In this document: positions 37,503-49,247 of the stretch, piece by piece
Numbering within the stretch: the stretch's first letter is position 1
Layout: every line of letters starts with the position of its first letter
Made by a program: the position numbers and the translations under genes
The notes under the pieces: model-generated
Databases searched by the model: none
Told to the model about the DNA's origin: nothing
What the model saw: the letters and a program-made list of their open reading frames with translations, nothing else
Source of the DNA: Sternotherus odoratus
Taxonomy: Eukaryota > Chordata > Testudines > Kinosternidae
Reading direction: 5' to 3'
Assembly (NCBI GenBank): GCA_032164245.1
Contig: JAVMKO010000001.1
Location: forward strand, 168,011,434-168,075,433
DNA: 64,000 nucleotides

Positions 37503-37806
37503 GGCCTTGTCTACACTTACTGGGGGTTCAACATGTGATGATTGCTGCATTAGCAGTCAATTTAGTGTGTCTAGTGAAGACCCGCTAAATCGATCACTGT
37601 CCAGTCCTGTAATCCGCCTGAGCGAGAAGAGCAAGGGGAGTCGATGGGAGAGCATCTACAGTTGACATCACATACTATGGACCCCACGATAAGTAGATCT
37701 AAGTACATTTGATTTCAGCTATGTTATTCATGTAGCTGAAGTTGCGTAACTTAGACTGATTGACACCTCTCCCCCTCCCCCCCCCCCCCGTAGTGTAGAC
37801 AAGGCC
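37503..37806. mobile_element. Harbinger-like MITE
   Basis: Termini GGCCTTGTCTACACT and AGTGTAGACAAGGCC are nearly perfect inverses. Flanking trinucleotides TTA (37500-37502) and TCA (37807-37809) differ by one base, fitting a decayed 3-bp duplication. The interior shares AGCTATGTTATTCATGTAGC with the copies at 17493 and 29376. A C13 run lies at 37777-37789. Confidence 0.85.
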
Positions 37807-39168
37807 TCAAAATACAATACAGATCTGGAAGAAACCTGCACTTCCTATTTGGACAATGGATGTCAATGGGAGCATTGCCCAAGGAGGGTATGCAGGAGCA
37901 GGTCCCTTACAGCTGTGTTTTGTGTTCACTGGAGTGTTGTAAGGCTATAGTTGTGTTCTGAAACGAGACTGACAACTCAACTGCCATCTCTGAAGTTTAA
38001 CTGTCTATTGTTTTCTTTACAAAAGTTACAAAATTAGAGTAGCAATACCATTTCATGTCCTTTGTCTGTTTTGGTAAGATTGCAGAATTACACACTAACT
38101 ATATATGTAGCCTTTATTCAGAAGAACATTCACTTATAAAATTTTTGTTTCTACTATTTAAAAGTCCACAACATGTAATTATTTCCATTGCTTACTTTGA
38201 GCTGTTGAATATGGCCCCAATTCAGCAGAGCACTTAATCATATGCTTAACGTTCATCATGTTTTAGGGCCTATGACTGCAGTTGGACTTAAGCATGTGCT
38301 TAGCTGAATCAGAACCTACATGAACTAGCTTTTCTTCACAGGCTCAATACTGTTCCCACTAAAGTAAACAGGAACTATCACTGACTTGAGTTGGAACAGG
38401 ACGAGCCTCTGTCAAATTTTGTAGATGGAGGACAAAAAAACCCCATAAGAAACCAAGAAAGAATTAAATTCTAAAGTATATATTAAAACATCTGCATGTT
38501 TGTCATGCCATATGAAAAAGAGCTCAAAACCTCAAAGCTTAAGAGAAATCATACAAACTATCTGCAATTGTTAAATAATCAGACAAAAAGCCAAGGCCTT
38601 TAGTATCCAATTCACACAGTAGCAAAAATAAACAAAAATGATGAAGACAGGTTTTTTGCATCAATAATCTGTCCATTATTCTTTTTATAGCCAAACTAGA
38701 CATTGTTTAAAGACCTTTACTGTATAAACAAGCAACTAACAATTTCTTCCATAATTTAACTTTTCTAACATATATTAAAATTACATGAGTGGAAGCATAT
38801 TTATTCCATATCCTCCAAAGTAAACACTTCTGTCTCAGGGCTTTTTAAGATGCTGTATAAAAAGCTAATAGAAAACCAGAATAGCTGTATAAATATCTCA
38901 TATTTAAAACTTTATTTAGAGATCCTGTATTCCTTTATTGGATAACAAACAGGAACTAATTAAAAAAAAACAACCCAGAATATGCTAAAAAAAAAACACT
39001 TAAAATAATCTAACAAATTTAGAAAAGAAATTAGTTATATCCACTTTTTTCTGATTTTTACAATATAATAGATAATGCTTTCTGGGCGATACACTTGGGG
39101 AAAAAATTCAAGACTTCTTCAAAATGTAGCACAAGGTTGTTAAATGTGTGCTATTTATAATCTTAGTA

Positions 39169-39962
39169 TAGGAACTCCTCACTTAACATTGTAGTTATGC
39201 TCCTGAAAAATGTGACTTTAAGCGAAACGATGTTAAGCGAATCCAATTTCCCCATAAAAAAAAACAATTTAATACTGATACACAGTGATGATGATTTTGA
39301 AGCTTGATTGAGGTGGAGTCAGAGGGTAGGATATTTCCCAGGAAATGCCTTACTGCTAAATGAACTAGCAATTGACTGAGCTCTCAAACGTTAACTCTCA
39401 CACTCTGCAACAAGAAAGGAGGGAGAAGAGACAGAGACACACACCCTGTGTGTGTGTGAGAGAGATTCCCCTTTAAGTATGTGGACTCTTAAGTACACTG
39501 TTTGCTAATTAGATCAGCTTGCAGAAACCAGAGAGCTTGTAGAGAGCTCCCTCCTTTGTGTGTCCTCCCTGCTCTATGGAAGATGGGATAAGCGGGGTGC
39601 AGGAGCATAGTGGAGGGGGACACCCTTACATTATCCCTCCATTCCCCTCCCACAGCAAGCAGGAGTCTCAAGGAGCAGCTCCAAGGCAGAAGGCAGGAGC
39701 AGCACATGGTAGCTGCTGAACAGGGAATTTAGGGGAGTGGGGAGCTAATGGAGGAGCTGATAGTGAGGCTGCTGGCCCACCTTGGTTCCAAGCCCCCACC
39801 AGCTAGCTGCAATAGGCTGCTCTTCCTGCAAGCAGTGAACAAAGCAAGCGGCTGCCAAACAAGGTTAGAAGGGAGCATTACACAACTTTAAACGAGCATG
39901 TTCCCTAATTAATCAGCAACCTAACAACGTTAAGGGGGATGACTTTAAGTGAGGAGTTCCTG
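39169..39962. mobile_element. Tigger/mariner-like DNA transposon, 794 bp
   Basis: Termini TAGGAACTCCTCACTTAA and TTAAGTGAGGAGTTCCTG with TA on both sides (39167-39168, 39963-39964). Subterminal repeats of the AACGTTAAG type occur at both ends. No transposase frame remains, so it is non-autonomous. Confidence 0.85.
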
Positions 39963-40418
39963 TATACCAAAAACACATCAAAGAAGTGCTTCAGTTGAAA
40001 ATTATGATTATTTGATAACTGAACTGGTCATCAAATTTTCTCTTGGAAGGGTATACTCATTAGAAGGCTAGGTACAGACTGTCAACAAACTAAAAAGGAA
40101 ATATCATGCTGTTTTGTACAGGAATCAGTGGTGAAAACGTAGGCACCAATTTTAATACCTTGCTTTCACATTTTGTCCACACAGATTTCTTCTCCTAAAA
40201 GACATTTAATGTAAACACAAAACAATTATTTAGCTGTGCTAAATATATTTAACATGGCTTTATTTCATTTTGCTTTTGTTTATTAAACAAGGTTGAGTAA
40301 TTATTATTTTACATTGAAATTATTTTTCATTAAATGGTTTAGTTTTGTTAGTTGGAATTTAAAAAAGGAGTCACACCGGAAAGTGTCACCTATAAAAGTT
40401 TACATAGGAACCTTGTTT

Positions 40419-40475
40419 TATAGACTCATAGGGTTAGCAGGGACCTCAAGGGTCATCTAGTCTAAGTGTAGTTTT
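40419..40475 (-). repeat. CR1 3'-end scrap
   Basis: TAGACTCATAGGGTTAGCAG followed by GGGTCATCTAGTCT is the last 50-60 bp of a CR1 or of a SINE sharing its tail. Confidence 0.6.
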
Positions 40476-42638
40476 GATTGCAGTTTTTATCTAAAAATAC
40501 TTGCAGATTATTAGTGTAATCATATTTTCACATAATTCATCTGGAATAAGGAAGAACATCTATGGATAGGTGTTAGTGTGTTTAGTAGCAGTTTTAGATT
40601 TTTTTATCCACCATGTTGTAGCAAAAGCCTTTTAGCTCATTATTGCAGTTTGCTGGTAGCAGAAAGTCTGAGGGTCATATTGTGCCATCTCCTTTTAAGC
40701 TGAGCTTCCCAATGAAAATAAAGTGCTGTTTTAAAACAAACAAAACAAATGATGGCAAATATGGACTTTGATTGAGCAAGGTATCTAAGTACATGCCTAA
40801 CTAACCAGCCACTGAAGTCAATAGGCCTACCCAGCAGTTAGGCACCCATGCTCAGCCTTGCTGAATCAGGGCCATTGGTCCTGAACATTATCATTGTTGT
40901 CCACACCTTTATATTTTGGGCCTCAGCCTACATTCCTTGTGACTTCTGTGGGAATTCTGGATGCTAAAGGAACACTATCAGAACTTTATAGGATTAAGGG
41001 CTTGATCCTGCTCCCACTGGAGTCAGCAACAAAACTCCCGTTGACTTCAGTCAAAGCAGGACTGGGCCCTAAATACACAGTACTGAATGCAATACTTCCT
41101 CATTTCTTTTCCCATCTGAAGGTGGCCTGAATCAAAATGGACTGTCAAGTATTTCATCCATTTACATTCTCACTGTTTATTCTAATCCATTCCACTCAAT
41201 TAAATTTAAAATAGCACCAGCAGAAAGATGGTTTTAACTTTGAGCTCCTACACAAGAGAAGCACATTGTCAAAAGTAGGTGGAAAACTTGTTCTGGACCC
41301 TTGCCATAGCTTCCGGCAAATATCAGATACTAATGATGCCAACCATTCCAATTGTAACTATTTTTAACTGTTATTACCATGATTTTAAACAAACCCAAAC
41401 ACTTCTAGCACAAAGTATCACAAACAATAGAAAGTGTCAGAAAAAAAATATTCTATACACTGTATTTACAAAATTCAGTGATTGTAGTGTGGTGCTTTTT
41501 CCTCTGCTTTGAACCGGATATGTATGTTTAATACAAAATTTAAATACTATTTTGTTCATTTATATAGGTGTCTATGTAAATATTTACATTTAATTTTTTT
41601 AAAAAAAACATATTTGTGCTAATGGCCACATTTACACACAGGAGTTTATTTCACAACCCCTTCTTCCTATGAGCTTCTGCTATTCAAAGTAATATAGTCA
41701 TACATTCTATTGTACTTAGAATTACACACAACAGTACAAACCAGAGGAAACAAAATTGTGAATTGTTTGAAATCCATTCAATGTTAGTTCATATTTATAA
41801 ACAGTACTGTTGTTTGCATTATAAGTGCTGCTTTATTACAATGCTTGTAGTTACTGAAATACACACAGTAAATTAGCCTTCGGGGCATTATATAAAGCAG
41901 CGTCAGAGTCTTCCTTAGAAATGTCTATTTAAATGGCTGAAAGCAGGCTTGCTGCTACTTTATATATAAAATCCAAGTATTAATATTGCTGATCTTAGAT
42001 TCTATTGTAGTTTGCACAAGTTCCATATAAGAACAAAACAATTCCACATTACTATAAAATACCAAACATTCATTCCCAATAAGTGTCAGGTAACTCAAAC
42101 TTGAGGTTTATTTGTTATTGCTAAAATATTACTAAAATCTATATTACTAAAAAAAAAAAATTCCATCCACTTCTTTTCTGACTTCAAGTGCAGGGCTAAT
42201 ATTTATAGGGCGCTCAGGTGTTCATTATACTCAAAACAAGAAGCTGGTTACAGTATAACACTACTATAAACTCACAGTTAGAATCCACATTGTTGTTCCT
42301 TTTTTGTTTTTAATGTATATTTATATATATTGACACCACAGGATGAAGATCCATGCATACAATCAAGATGTGATTGGATTTCAATGTTAATGAAACTAAA
42401 TTATACTGTTACTATAAGATCCCAGACAATAGAATTTTGAATAATTTAAAGTACTATCTACTAACATCAAAGTTAGTTTACCTTAATCTTCAAATCCAAG
42501 CAGCATCATAAATCCATCTTTACTTTTTTGATGTTTCTTGTCCCCTTAGATTTCTAGTTTATATGGCATATTTCTGAAATATTCTGGAAACAGTCTCCAT
42601 TTTACCAGCTTTTTAAACTACCTGTTGAAAATCTCTAG

Positions 42639-45600
42639 CTAATTGTGTGTCTGTTCATGGCTCCAAAGACTAAATGCAGTCTTGAATGTCCTGTGACAAA
42701 GTTTACACATATATTGTCTTTTGAATGTGATTGCTGAAAGTGGTGGAGCATGATAAAAGAGCGTGTCCGATTCTTGTGGAACAAATAATTTCTCAGTAGT
42801 GGTTGGGCTCTCAGACAAACCTGTCGGACTATCAGGTTCTAAGGGCTGAATTTTGGGTAGAGGTGGGGGTGGAGGCAGAGGTGGCGGTGATGGAGAGTTA
42901 GCTGGTGGACACATCTCAGGATCTTTATTCACTGATTCCTCTGTAGCTTGTGACATATGAGACTGGAAATGGCTCCACAGACGAAAATTGGTCCGGAAGG
43001 CCTTGTTGCACACATGACAAATAAATGGTTTTACAGAGCACAAAAGCTCCTGGTGACGCTCTAACTGCTTGTGTAGAGTAAAAATTTTCCCACATTTTTC
43101 ACAGGGCCACAAGCCAGTGACTTTATTAGAAACTACTTCCTTAGCTTCTCTGTTGGTTTCAGTGACCTCATCCTCTATATCATCTGCAGGCTCCTCTTTG
43201 ACGTGAATTTTAAACTGTTTGGAAACACTTAGATCTTCAGGGAGGCATGAAGAATCTTCAGAATCAAAATTAATTTGTTCTGAAGAATCACTGAATACTC
43301 CATCTTCCTTCCCAGTAACAAAATTATTCATTTTATTAGAATCTGATTGAGAATGCAATCTTGAAACATTAGTTATTTCACCATTGTGATCAAGAATAGG
43401 TAAAGAAAAATTCTCTGTTGGGGCCATGGTATTTTGATTGTGAACTTCAACTTGATGACGCCAAATACTAAAGGAGGATTTAAAAGTGCGCATACACTCA
43501 AGACAAGTGAGCTTCTTATATTCACACTTGCTTTCATGTTCATGCTTTAGCTCTGGAGAAGAAAATCTAAGGCTGCAATAAGGACAGACTGTTGCATTTC
43601 TACAAAGTCGCTCATGATTTCCCTGTTCAATAAGAGAGGAGAGCTTAGCATTACAAAGACGGCACTGATAGACCTCTTTGTTTTCAACTGGACTTGCAAT
43701 ATGAATGTGCTCTTTTTGCTTAGAAGCCTTATTTCCTCCAATTGGTTTTTCCCCTGGATGCATTTTTATGTGCTGTTTAAATTGGGAAAGAAAACGATAA
43801 GCTTTCCCACAGTAGGTACAAATGTAGGCTCCTTTGGATCTTGATCTCAAGTTCCTTTTGATGACTTGCTGTGCTTGTGAACTTGATTGTCCCTGAAAAC
43901 CTTGTTTGCCACGTCGCAGTTTAACAATCAGTGCTTTTTTAATCTCTCTCTCTCTCACAATATCAATTAATTTTCTTTGGAATTTTTCATCCAAGACAGC
44001 ATGTGAACTGGAAGCAGGTGAGGGATTCTTCACAATTCCATGCTGTGTCTGGCAGTGAGTCCATACTTTGAAGTTTGTGTGAAATCTCTTGTGGCATATA
44101 TCACAAGCATATGGTTTCTCTGGATTATGATACATATTAACATGACGGTGAAGGCCTGCTGTAGATCTGAAAATCTTAAGGCAGTGTTTGCATTTAAACT
44201 TTTTGTTTGGTCTCACTTCTTCCAATTCATTGTATTCATCTTTACTGACATCAGAATCTGGAAAGTCAGCATCAAGACGCGTAGGACTTGAACTTTCCTC
44301 AAAATTATCCTCTGACCCAGGAGAACCATGCTCATTCACTTTCAATTTTTTAAATGGTAGCCTTCTATCTGCCTGAAACCTCCTTTTTGCTGGAAGTCTA
44401 CTCATATCCCTATGATCATCCTCAGTTTTAAAAGGGAAGTCTTTACTGGCAGATGTTGAAGCATCTCCTACTGTAACTCTTATTATTTCAGAAGGCTCTG
44501 AAAGTGGGCTGCTAGGTTCAGTTTTTATTCGTACATCAATCAGAGGAGAAGCTACCTCCCTATCAGTTGACTGAGAGGCACTAAAGGACCTAAGGCGGTG
44601 TGGGTGTATTACCTGTGTCTTGTCATTCAGGACAGCCTTTTCTGAAGACGCTTTCAAGGATGACTTTTGAGATATAACATTAAATGTTTTTCCCTGCGAG
44701 TCACTAGTCACCAATGATGAGCCATGTAAAGCTTTTAAATCAATAGACGATGAATAAATAGGAACCTGACTATCCATGGACAACGACCTTCGAAGGAGAC
44801 TTTTTACAAGTGGGCCACTCCGGTCAATACTTTGGTTTTCAGGACCAGATCCACTGGATGGAACCACTAGTCCTAATTTTGAGTAGTATAGTAAATTCCT
44901 ATCTTCTTCTTGACCATTTCCTTTCCCTGTCTCTCGCAACAAAAATGGAGATTCTGATGAACCATGCAGAGATAAGATTGGAGGGCGTGGTCTTTTTAAC
45001 GACGTGTCTGCAGCTTTTACTCTTAGAAGCTGACCACTCACTCCTGGCTCATCATATGAAGTTTCTTTCTCAGCTAAAGACTTTTGTGGCAATAGTGCAT
45101 TCCTCTTTACCAAGCCACTTCTACTTTGGTCATCCACAGTTCCAGAAGGTTCATTAAGTTTGGTGTAGCTCACAGGACTGTCTTTTAGCCACCTCCTGTC
45201 ACTTAATGATGAACTGTGAAGTGGTTCAATTGGTTTTGTTACTTGTGGTCTATTGTTTGTTTTGATGGCAATGGAGTGTGAGGGCTTAGAGCTATGGCTT
45301 AAATCATGTGTTTGACTGACATTTTTAACTTGTGTTTCATTTCTGCTCTGACAAACAATGACACTTCTCTTCTGAGAACCGCTTTCATCTTCTTCTTGAA
45401 GCAATATTTTTTTAATGGGACATGCTGGAAAAGGAGCTTGAGGACTCTTAGAAACAATGTTAGTAAGAAAGGAAATTCCAAGGCTGTAGCCCAATTCTTG
45501 AACAGCTGCAAGACTGCTTTTCTCAACAAACAAAGACGAAGAGTAAATGTAGTTTAATACGTTATCAAAAGCATCTGGTTCACAGAAGTCAAGCTGAAAC

Positions 45601-45806
45601 ACTGATTGGGACTCATTCTCTTTATTTGTGAAGAGAGTCTGGAAGTATTCACTGCTGGCAGCCAGAACATTTTTATGAGCTCTAAATTTTTGGTCTCCCA
45701 CTATAAGAAGAACATCGCATAGCTGTCCTTTTAAACGTTCCTCATTCAAAGCACTTAAGAGAGAAATAGCATGTGCTGGGTTTATGTAATGCAAGATCCC
45801 CTCCAT
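42639..45806 (-). CDS. ZBTB21: ZBTB21 (BTB and zinc-finger protein 21), complete ORF in one exon
   Basis: A 1055-residue nuclear BTB-zinc-finger transcriptional repressor (old name ZNF295), close to the human protein length of about 1066. Residues 1-125 are the BTB/POZ dimerisation domain (C30-D31-V-L, F41-R-A-H-K, Y106-S-LG-I). A long Ser-rich linker follows, with sumoylation-type sites at about 427 (IKTE), 459 (FKTE) and 869 (VKEE). Zinc fingers start at Cys 539, 568, 663, 715, 741, 768, 902, 930 and 1034. Those at 715, 741 and 902 use Cys as the fourth ligand (C2HC). A Ser/Pro-rich stretch at 970-985 has two runs of prolines. The stop is TAG. The start is the first ATG after a strong splice acceptor. 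The frame is intact with no stop or frameshift. Confidence 0.97.
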   Translation of the reverse strand: MEGILHYINPAHAISLLSALNEERLKGQLCDVLLIVGDQKFRAHKNVLAASSEYFQTLFTNKENESQSVFQLDFCEPDAFDNVLNYIYSSSLFVEKSSLAAVQELGYSLGISFLTNIVSKSPQAPFPACPIKKILLQEEDESGSQKRSVIVCQSRNETQVKNVSQTHDLSHSSKPSHSIAIKTNNRPQVTKPIEPLHSSSLSDRRWLKDSPVSYTKLNEPSGTVDDQSRSGLVKRNALLPQKSLAEKETSYDEPGVSGQLLRVKAADTSLKRPRPPILSLHGSSESPFLLRETGKGNGQEEDRNLLYYSKLGLVVPSSGSGPENQSIDRSGPLVKSLLRRSLSMDSQVPIYSSSIDLKALHGSSLVTSDSQGKTFNVISQKSSLKASSEKAVLNDKTQVIHPHRLRSFSASQSTDREVASPLIDVRIKTEPSSPLSEPSEIIRVTVGDASTSASKDFPFKTEDDHRDMSRLPAKRRFQADRRLPFKKLKVNEHGSPGSEDNFEESSSPTRLDADFPDSDVSKDEYNELEEVRPNKKFKCKHCLKIFRSTAGLHRHVNMYHNPEKPYACDICHKRFHTNFKVWTHCQTQHGIVKNPSPASSSHAVLDEKFQRKLIDIVREREIKKALIVKLRRGKQGFQGQSSSQAQQVIKRNLRSRSKGAYICTYCGKAYRFLSQFKQHIKMHPGEKPIGGNKASKQKEHIHIASPVENKEVYQCRLCNAKLSSLIEQGNHERLCRNATVCPYCSLRFSSPELKHEHESKCEYKKLTCLECMRTFKSSFSIWRHQVEVHNQNTMAPTENFSLPILDHNGEITNVSRLHSQSDSNKMNNFVTGKEDGVFSDSSEQINFDSEDSSCLPEDLSVSKQFKIHVKEEPADDIEDEVTETNREAKEVVSNKVTGLWPCEKCGKIFTLHKQLERHQELLCSVKPFICHVCNKAFRTNFRLWSHFQSHMSQATEESVNKDPEMCPPANSPSPPPLPPPPPLPKIQPLEPDSPTGLSESPTTTEKLFVPQESDTLFYHAPPLSAITFKRQYMCKLCHRTFKTAFSLWSHEQTHN

Positions 45807-45835
45807 GATTTGGATTTATCTGAAAAACAGAAATA
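45807..45835 (-). other. ZBTB21: ZBTB21 coding-exon 5' edge: splice acceptor and short 5' UTR
   Basis: Reading the minus strand, a pyrimidine tract (ctatttctgtttttcag) ends at 45820. It is followed by 13 untranslated bases (45819-45807) before the ATG at 45806. This marks the coding exon as downstream of at least one non-coding exon, so the promoter lies further right. Confidence 0.85.
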
Positions 45836-46589
45836 GAGAGAGTTATGGTCTGTTTTATATACACTTTTTAAATATAACTTGACCCTATATAACTGCTTAG
45901 TTTCTGATTATAGCCCACATAGCAATTTTTTCATTAACATTAAATAATTTTAAGTTTTGGACCTATGCATGAGAATTAAAAGAACAAAAGCAATCTGTAT
46001 CCATAACTCCAATAGATACACATGCACGAAAAAAAGCAATTTGTGATTCTGCTTTTCCAATGCACCTTAAATAGTCACTCTCCATTAAATTATATTTGAC
46101 CAAGAAGGACAGCTATGTTCTCTTCCTGTAGCTAGCATATGCCTACTTCTCTTTATACAGGAACACCCAGCAAGTTGACTGAGTGTGAAGCAAGTATTTT
46201 TCCTACCAATACTTCTGCAAAGACATATTAAAAAAAATTCTGCTAGAATCCTGAATCTGAGACTGACAATATGGGTTAATTTTTAACTATAACTAATTTT
46301 TGAGGCTAAACAACCTTGATAGTACCTTTTTAATTGAACAGACTAAAGATTTTTGTTGCTATTTTTTAAAACGATGGAAAAAAACATACTGCTTAATTGT
46401 CTCTGATGAAGACTGGTGTAATTAACTCTCATATTTGCTTACATTTAAGGGCAAGGCAAAAAGTATACATTAACAACCTTGGAAGTATATTCCTAAAAAA
46501 ATGACTTGTAATTGAATGGCCAGGTATCCTGTCTTTATGGGGATTTCAGTTTTACAATAGAGTCCAAGTGTTTTCTGGTCATGACTTCA
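45836..46589. other. ZBTB21 5' intron, no element recognised
   Basis: AT-rich intronic sequence directly upstream of the ZBTB21 acceptor. Confidence 0.5.
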
Positions 46590-46810
46590 ATAGTGTACCA
46601 ATCAACTACACTCCTGTGGTGAGCTGCACTGTAAGATAGCTACCCACAGTGCATTGCTCTCAGCATCGATGCAAGTGCTGTTAGTGAAGACACGCTTCAC
46701 AGACACAATGGGTGTGGTGTGGACACGCACTACTGACTTAATTATTGCAGTGGCTGGATGTCGACATCAAACTTAAGTCGACTTAAGATTGTAGTGTAGA
46801 CATGTCCTGT
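46590..46810. mobile_element. MITE, right portion
   Basis: Ends GTAGTGTAGACATGTCCT. It has interior CACAGTGCATTGCTCTCAGC and GTGTGGACACGCACTACTGA text of the turtle Harbinger-like MITE group. The left terminus is not visible. Confidence 0.6.
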
Positions 46811-47800
46811 TAGCTCTAGTGAGGGATAGATGCGGCCTCTGACTGACACAGCAGTAGTAATAAGTTATTCATATTAATGTGGTTGTGGCTAAAATGTCCA
46901 CATCACTAGAAAAGAGGATTCTCCTGTTATTCATCAGGAGACTTGAGATGCACAAGCAGGGAGTTCTGTTTATTTTGCTATGTAAATATTCTATGATAGA
47001 CACCACTCTTATTAAATTGCAATATGGATTAGATACAACCTGATGCTTTCTCCATTACCAGCAATGCAATATATATATATTAAAAAATCTCCTTCTGGGT
47101 GTTAAGAGAAACTCTGAACCTATATAGTAAGTTTTGGGATGTACCATTTGCACTATTATTTAGGAAAGGATTTTGAAGGATTTGGAATGAAATTTATTTT
47201 TATCATTCCCTTCAGTTTAGGGATTCTGTCTTTCTCTAAAATGTAATGAAATGGGAATTCAGCTATTATTACTATGTGAATTAGCAGCTATTATAGGCTT
47301 TCCTATGGAAAACATTCTTAGGCTTTTAGTAGGCTGTCAGTAGAGAACGCTTCTGCACTAAAAATGCTGGGTAAAGACAAGTCAAGAACAGATTTGGAAA
47401 AATATATTAATACTACAATTAAAGAAAATCACTACATATATTAGCATCTGGTCTTTCACCCTCCATATTACAGAATGGAGACTCTACTCTTCCCGCAGTC
47501 CCAAATACTCATTTATAGTCAAGAGACCATATATTCTCCATTATAAGACACTTTTCCTAACCCACTCTCCCTATGCACACTGGAAATCTACTGAATTTCC
47601 CATTGTGAATTAGACACTCGACCTTTCACATATGGACCATACATCCAGCTTCATCCAATCTAAACTATAGACTGCTTCAACTGCCTAGAACCATCCCACA
47701 GAGCCTAGTAATAAATCAACAAGATTCCTAATTTCCACTTTATCCTTCACATTCTTAATTTGCAAACAAAAAGACAGATGAGTTAAGACTGTAATTTAAG
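46811..47800. other. ZBTB21 5' intron, no element recognised
   Basis: AT-rich; a short (AT)n run at 47070-47080. No coding exon seen. Confidence 0.4.
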
Positions 47801-47801
47801 G

Positions 47802-48194
47802 CAGTGCCTCTTAACCTTTCCAGACTATTGTACCCCTTTCAATATTCTGATTTATCTTGCATACCCCCAGGTTTCACCTCACTTAAAAACTACTTGCTTA
47901 CAAAATCAGACATAAAAATAAAGAAGTGTCGCAGCACACTATTACTGACCATTTGCTTATTTTCTCATTTTTACTATACAATTATAAAATAAATCAATTG
48001 GCATATAAATATTGTACTTAGATTTCAGTGTATAGTATATATGGAGCAGTATAAAACAAGTAATTGGCTGTATCAAATTTTAGTTTGTACTGACTTCAGG
48101 AGGGCTTTTTGTGTAGCCTGTTGTAGAACAAGTCAAATATCTAGATGAATTGATATACCCCTCAGGTATATGTACCTCTGCTTGAGAATCACAG
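47802..48194. mobile_element. hAT element, AT-rich
   Basis: Starts CAGTGCCTCTTAACCTTTCC and ends TGCTTGAGAATCACAG, diverged inverses of the CAGTGGTTCTCAA type. The interior (CACCTCACTTAAAAACTACT, TATAGTATATATGGAGCAGT) matches a repeat I recognise from turtles. Flanks ATTTAAGG and TTTTAAAT are only partly alike. Confidence 0.7.
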
Positions 48195-48220
48195 TTTTAA
48201 ATCCAGATAACACACTAGTC

Positions 48221-49239
48221 CAGGGGTGGGCAAACTGCGGCCCGTGGGCCAAATCCAGCCCACGGACTCCTCCTAACCGGCCCCCGAGGGCTGGCTGGGG
48301 AGGCCCCTTCACGCGCGGCCCGCGCTGGGGAAGCTGCTCTGGTCCCTCCCACGCTGACCCCGTCCTGCACGGCCTCAGCAGACCATGTGAACAGTACTGG
48401 GGGGGGGGGGGAGGAGGATGGGGGAGAGGAGGTTTGGAACTGCATGACCACGTGTCTGGCTCCTTGCCAGACATGCTGCATGCTCCGGAAGATCAGCACG
48501 GCTGCATGTCTGGCTCTGGGCCAGACACGCTATTCTGAGTGGCAGCGAGGTAAGAAGGTCAGGGGTTGGCTAAGAGGGCAGAGGGTCTCAGGGGGCGGTC
48601 AGGGGTTGGCTAAGAGGGCAGAGGGTCTCGGGGGGTGGTCAGGGGACAGAGAATGGCGGGGGTGGTTGGATGGTGCATGGGAGTCCCAGGGGGCCTGTCA
48701 GGGGGGCAGGATGTGGACAGGGATCAGGACAGTCAGGGGCCAGGGAACATGGGGGCTGGATGGGGGTGGGGTCCTGGGGGTGATTAGGGAGAGGGGGGAT
48801 CTCTGGAGGGGGTGTCAGGGGCCAAGGAGCAGTGGGACTTAGATGGGGGTGGGGTCTTGGGGGTGGCTAGGGGAAGGGGGTCTCCTTAGGGGGTAGCCAG
48901 GGGACAAGGAGCGGGGGGGGGGCCTTAGATAGGGTATTGGTGATTAGGGTGGAGGGTCTTGGGAGGGGGCAGTTAGGGGACGGGAGCAGGGGCGCTTAGA
49001 TAGTGGGTGAGGTTTTGGGGGGCAGTTAGAGGGGGGGAGATCTCCCAGGGGATGACCAAGCAACAAGAAGCAGGGTGGGGGGTGGATGGGTTGGGAGTTC
49101 TGAGGGGGGACAGTCGGGGGCGGGGCCAGGCTGTTGGGGGGGGCAGGCTGTTTGGGGAGGCACAGCCTTCCCTACCTGGCCCTCCACACAATTTTGAACC
49201 CCAATGTGGCCCTCAGACCAAAAGGTTTGCCCACCCCTG
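48221..49239. mobile_element. hAT MITE, 1019 bp, with G-rich minisatellite
   Basis: Termini CAGGGGTGGGCAAACTGCGG and GGTTTGCCCACCCCTG. Target duplication CACTAGTC (48213-48220) and TACTAGTC (49240-49247), one mismatch. The interior on the plus strand is G-rich for about 600 bp and includes a 40-bp tandem repeat at 48557-48645. No transposase frame. Confidence 0.92.
48557..48645. repeat. 40-bp tandem repeat
   Basis: The GGTCAGGGGTTGGCTAAGAG unit start recurs at exactly 40 bp (48557, 48597), and its first bases again at 48637. About 2.2 copies, nearly identical. Confidence 0.9.
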
Positions 49240-49247
49240 TACTAGTC

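Larger units (their letters stand above)
36360..42638 (-). other. Region expected to hold the ZBTB21 3' UTR; poly(A) site uncertain
   Basis: AT-rich and repeat-poor sequence directly downstream of the ZBTB21 stop. Minus-strand AATAAA-type hexamers (plus-strand TTTATT) occur at several points, for example near 42103, 41645, 40258, 38911, 38934 and 36382. None can be chosen from sequence alone. Two DNA transposons (37503-37806 and 39169-39962) lie inside and may sit in the transcribed UTR or beyond it. Confidence 0.4.
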
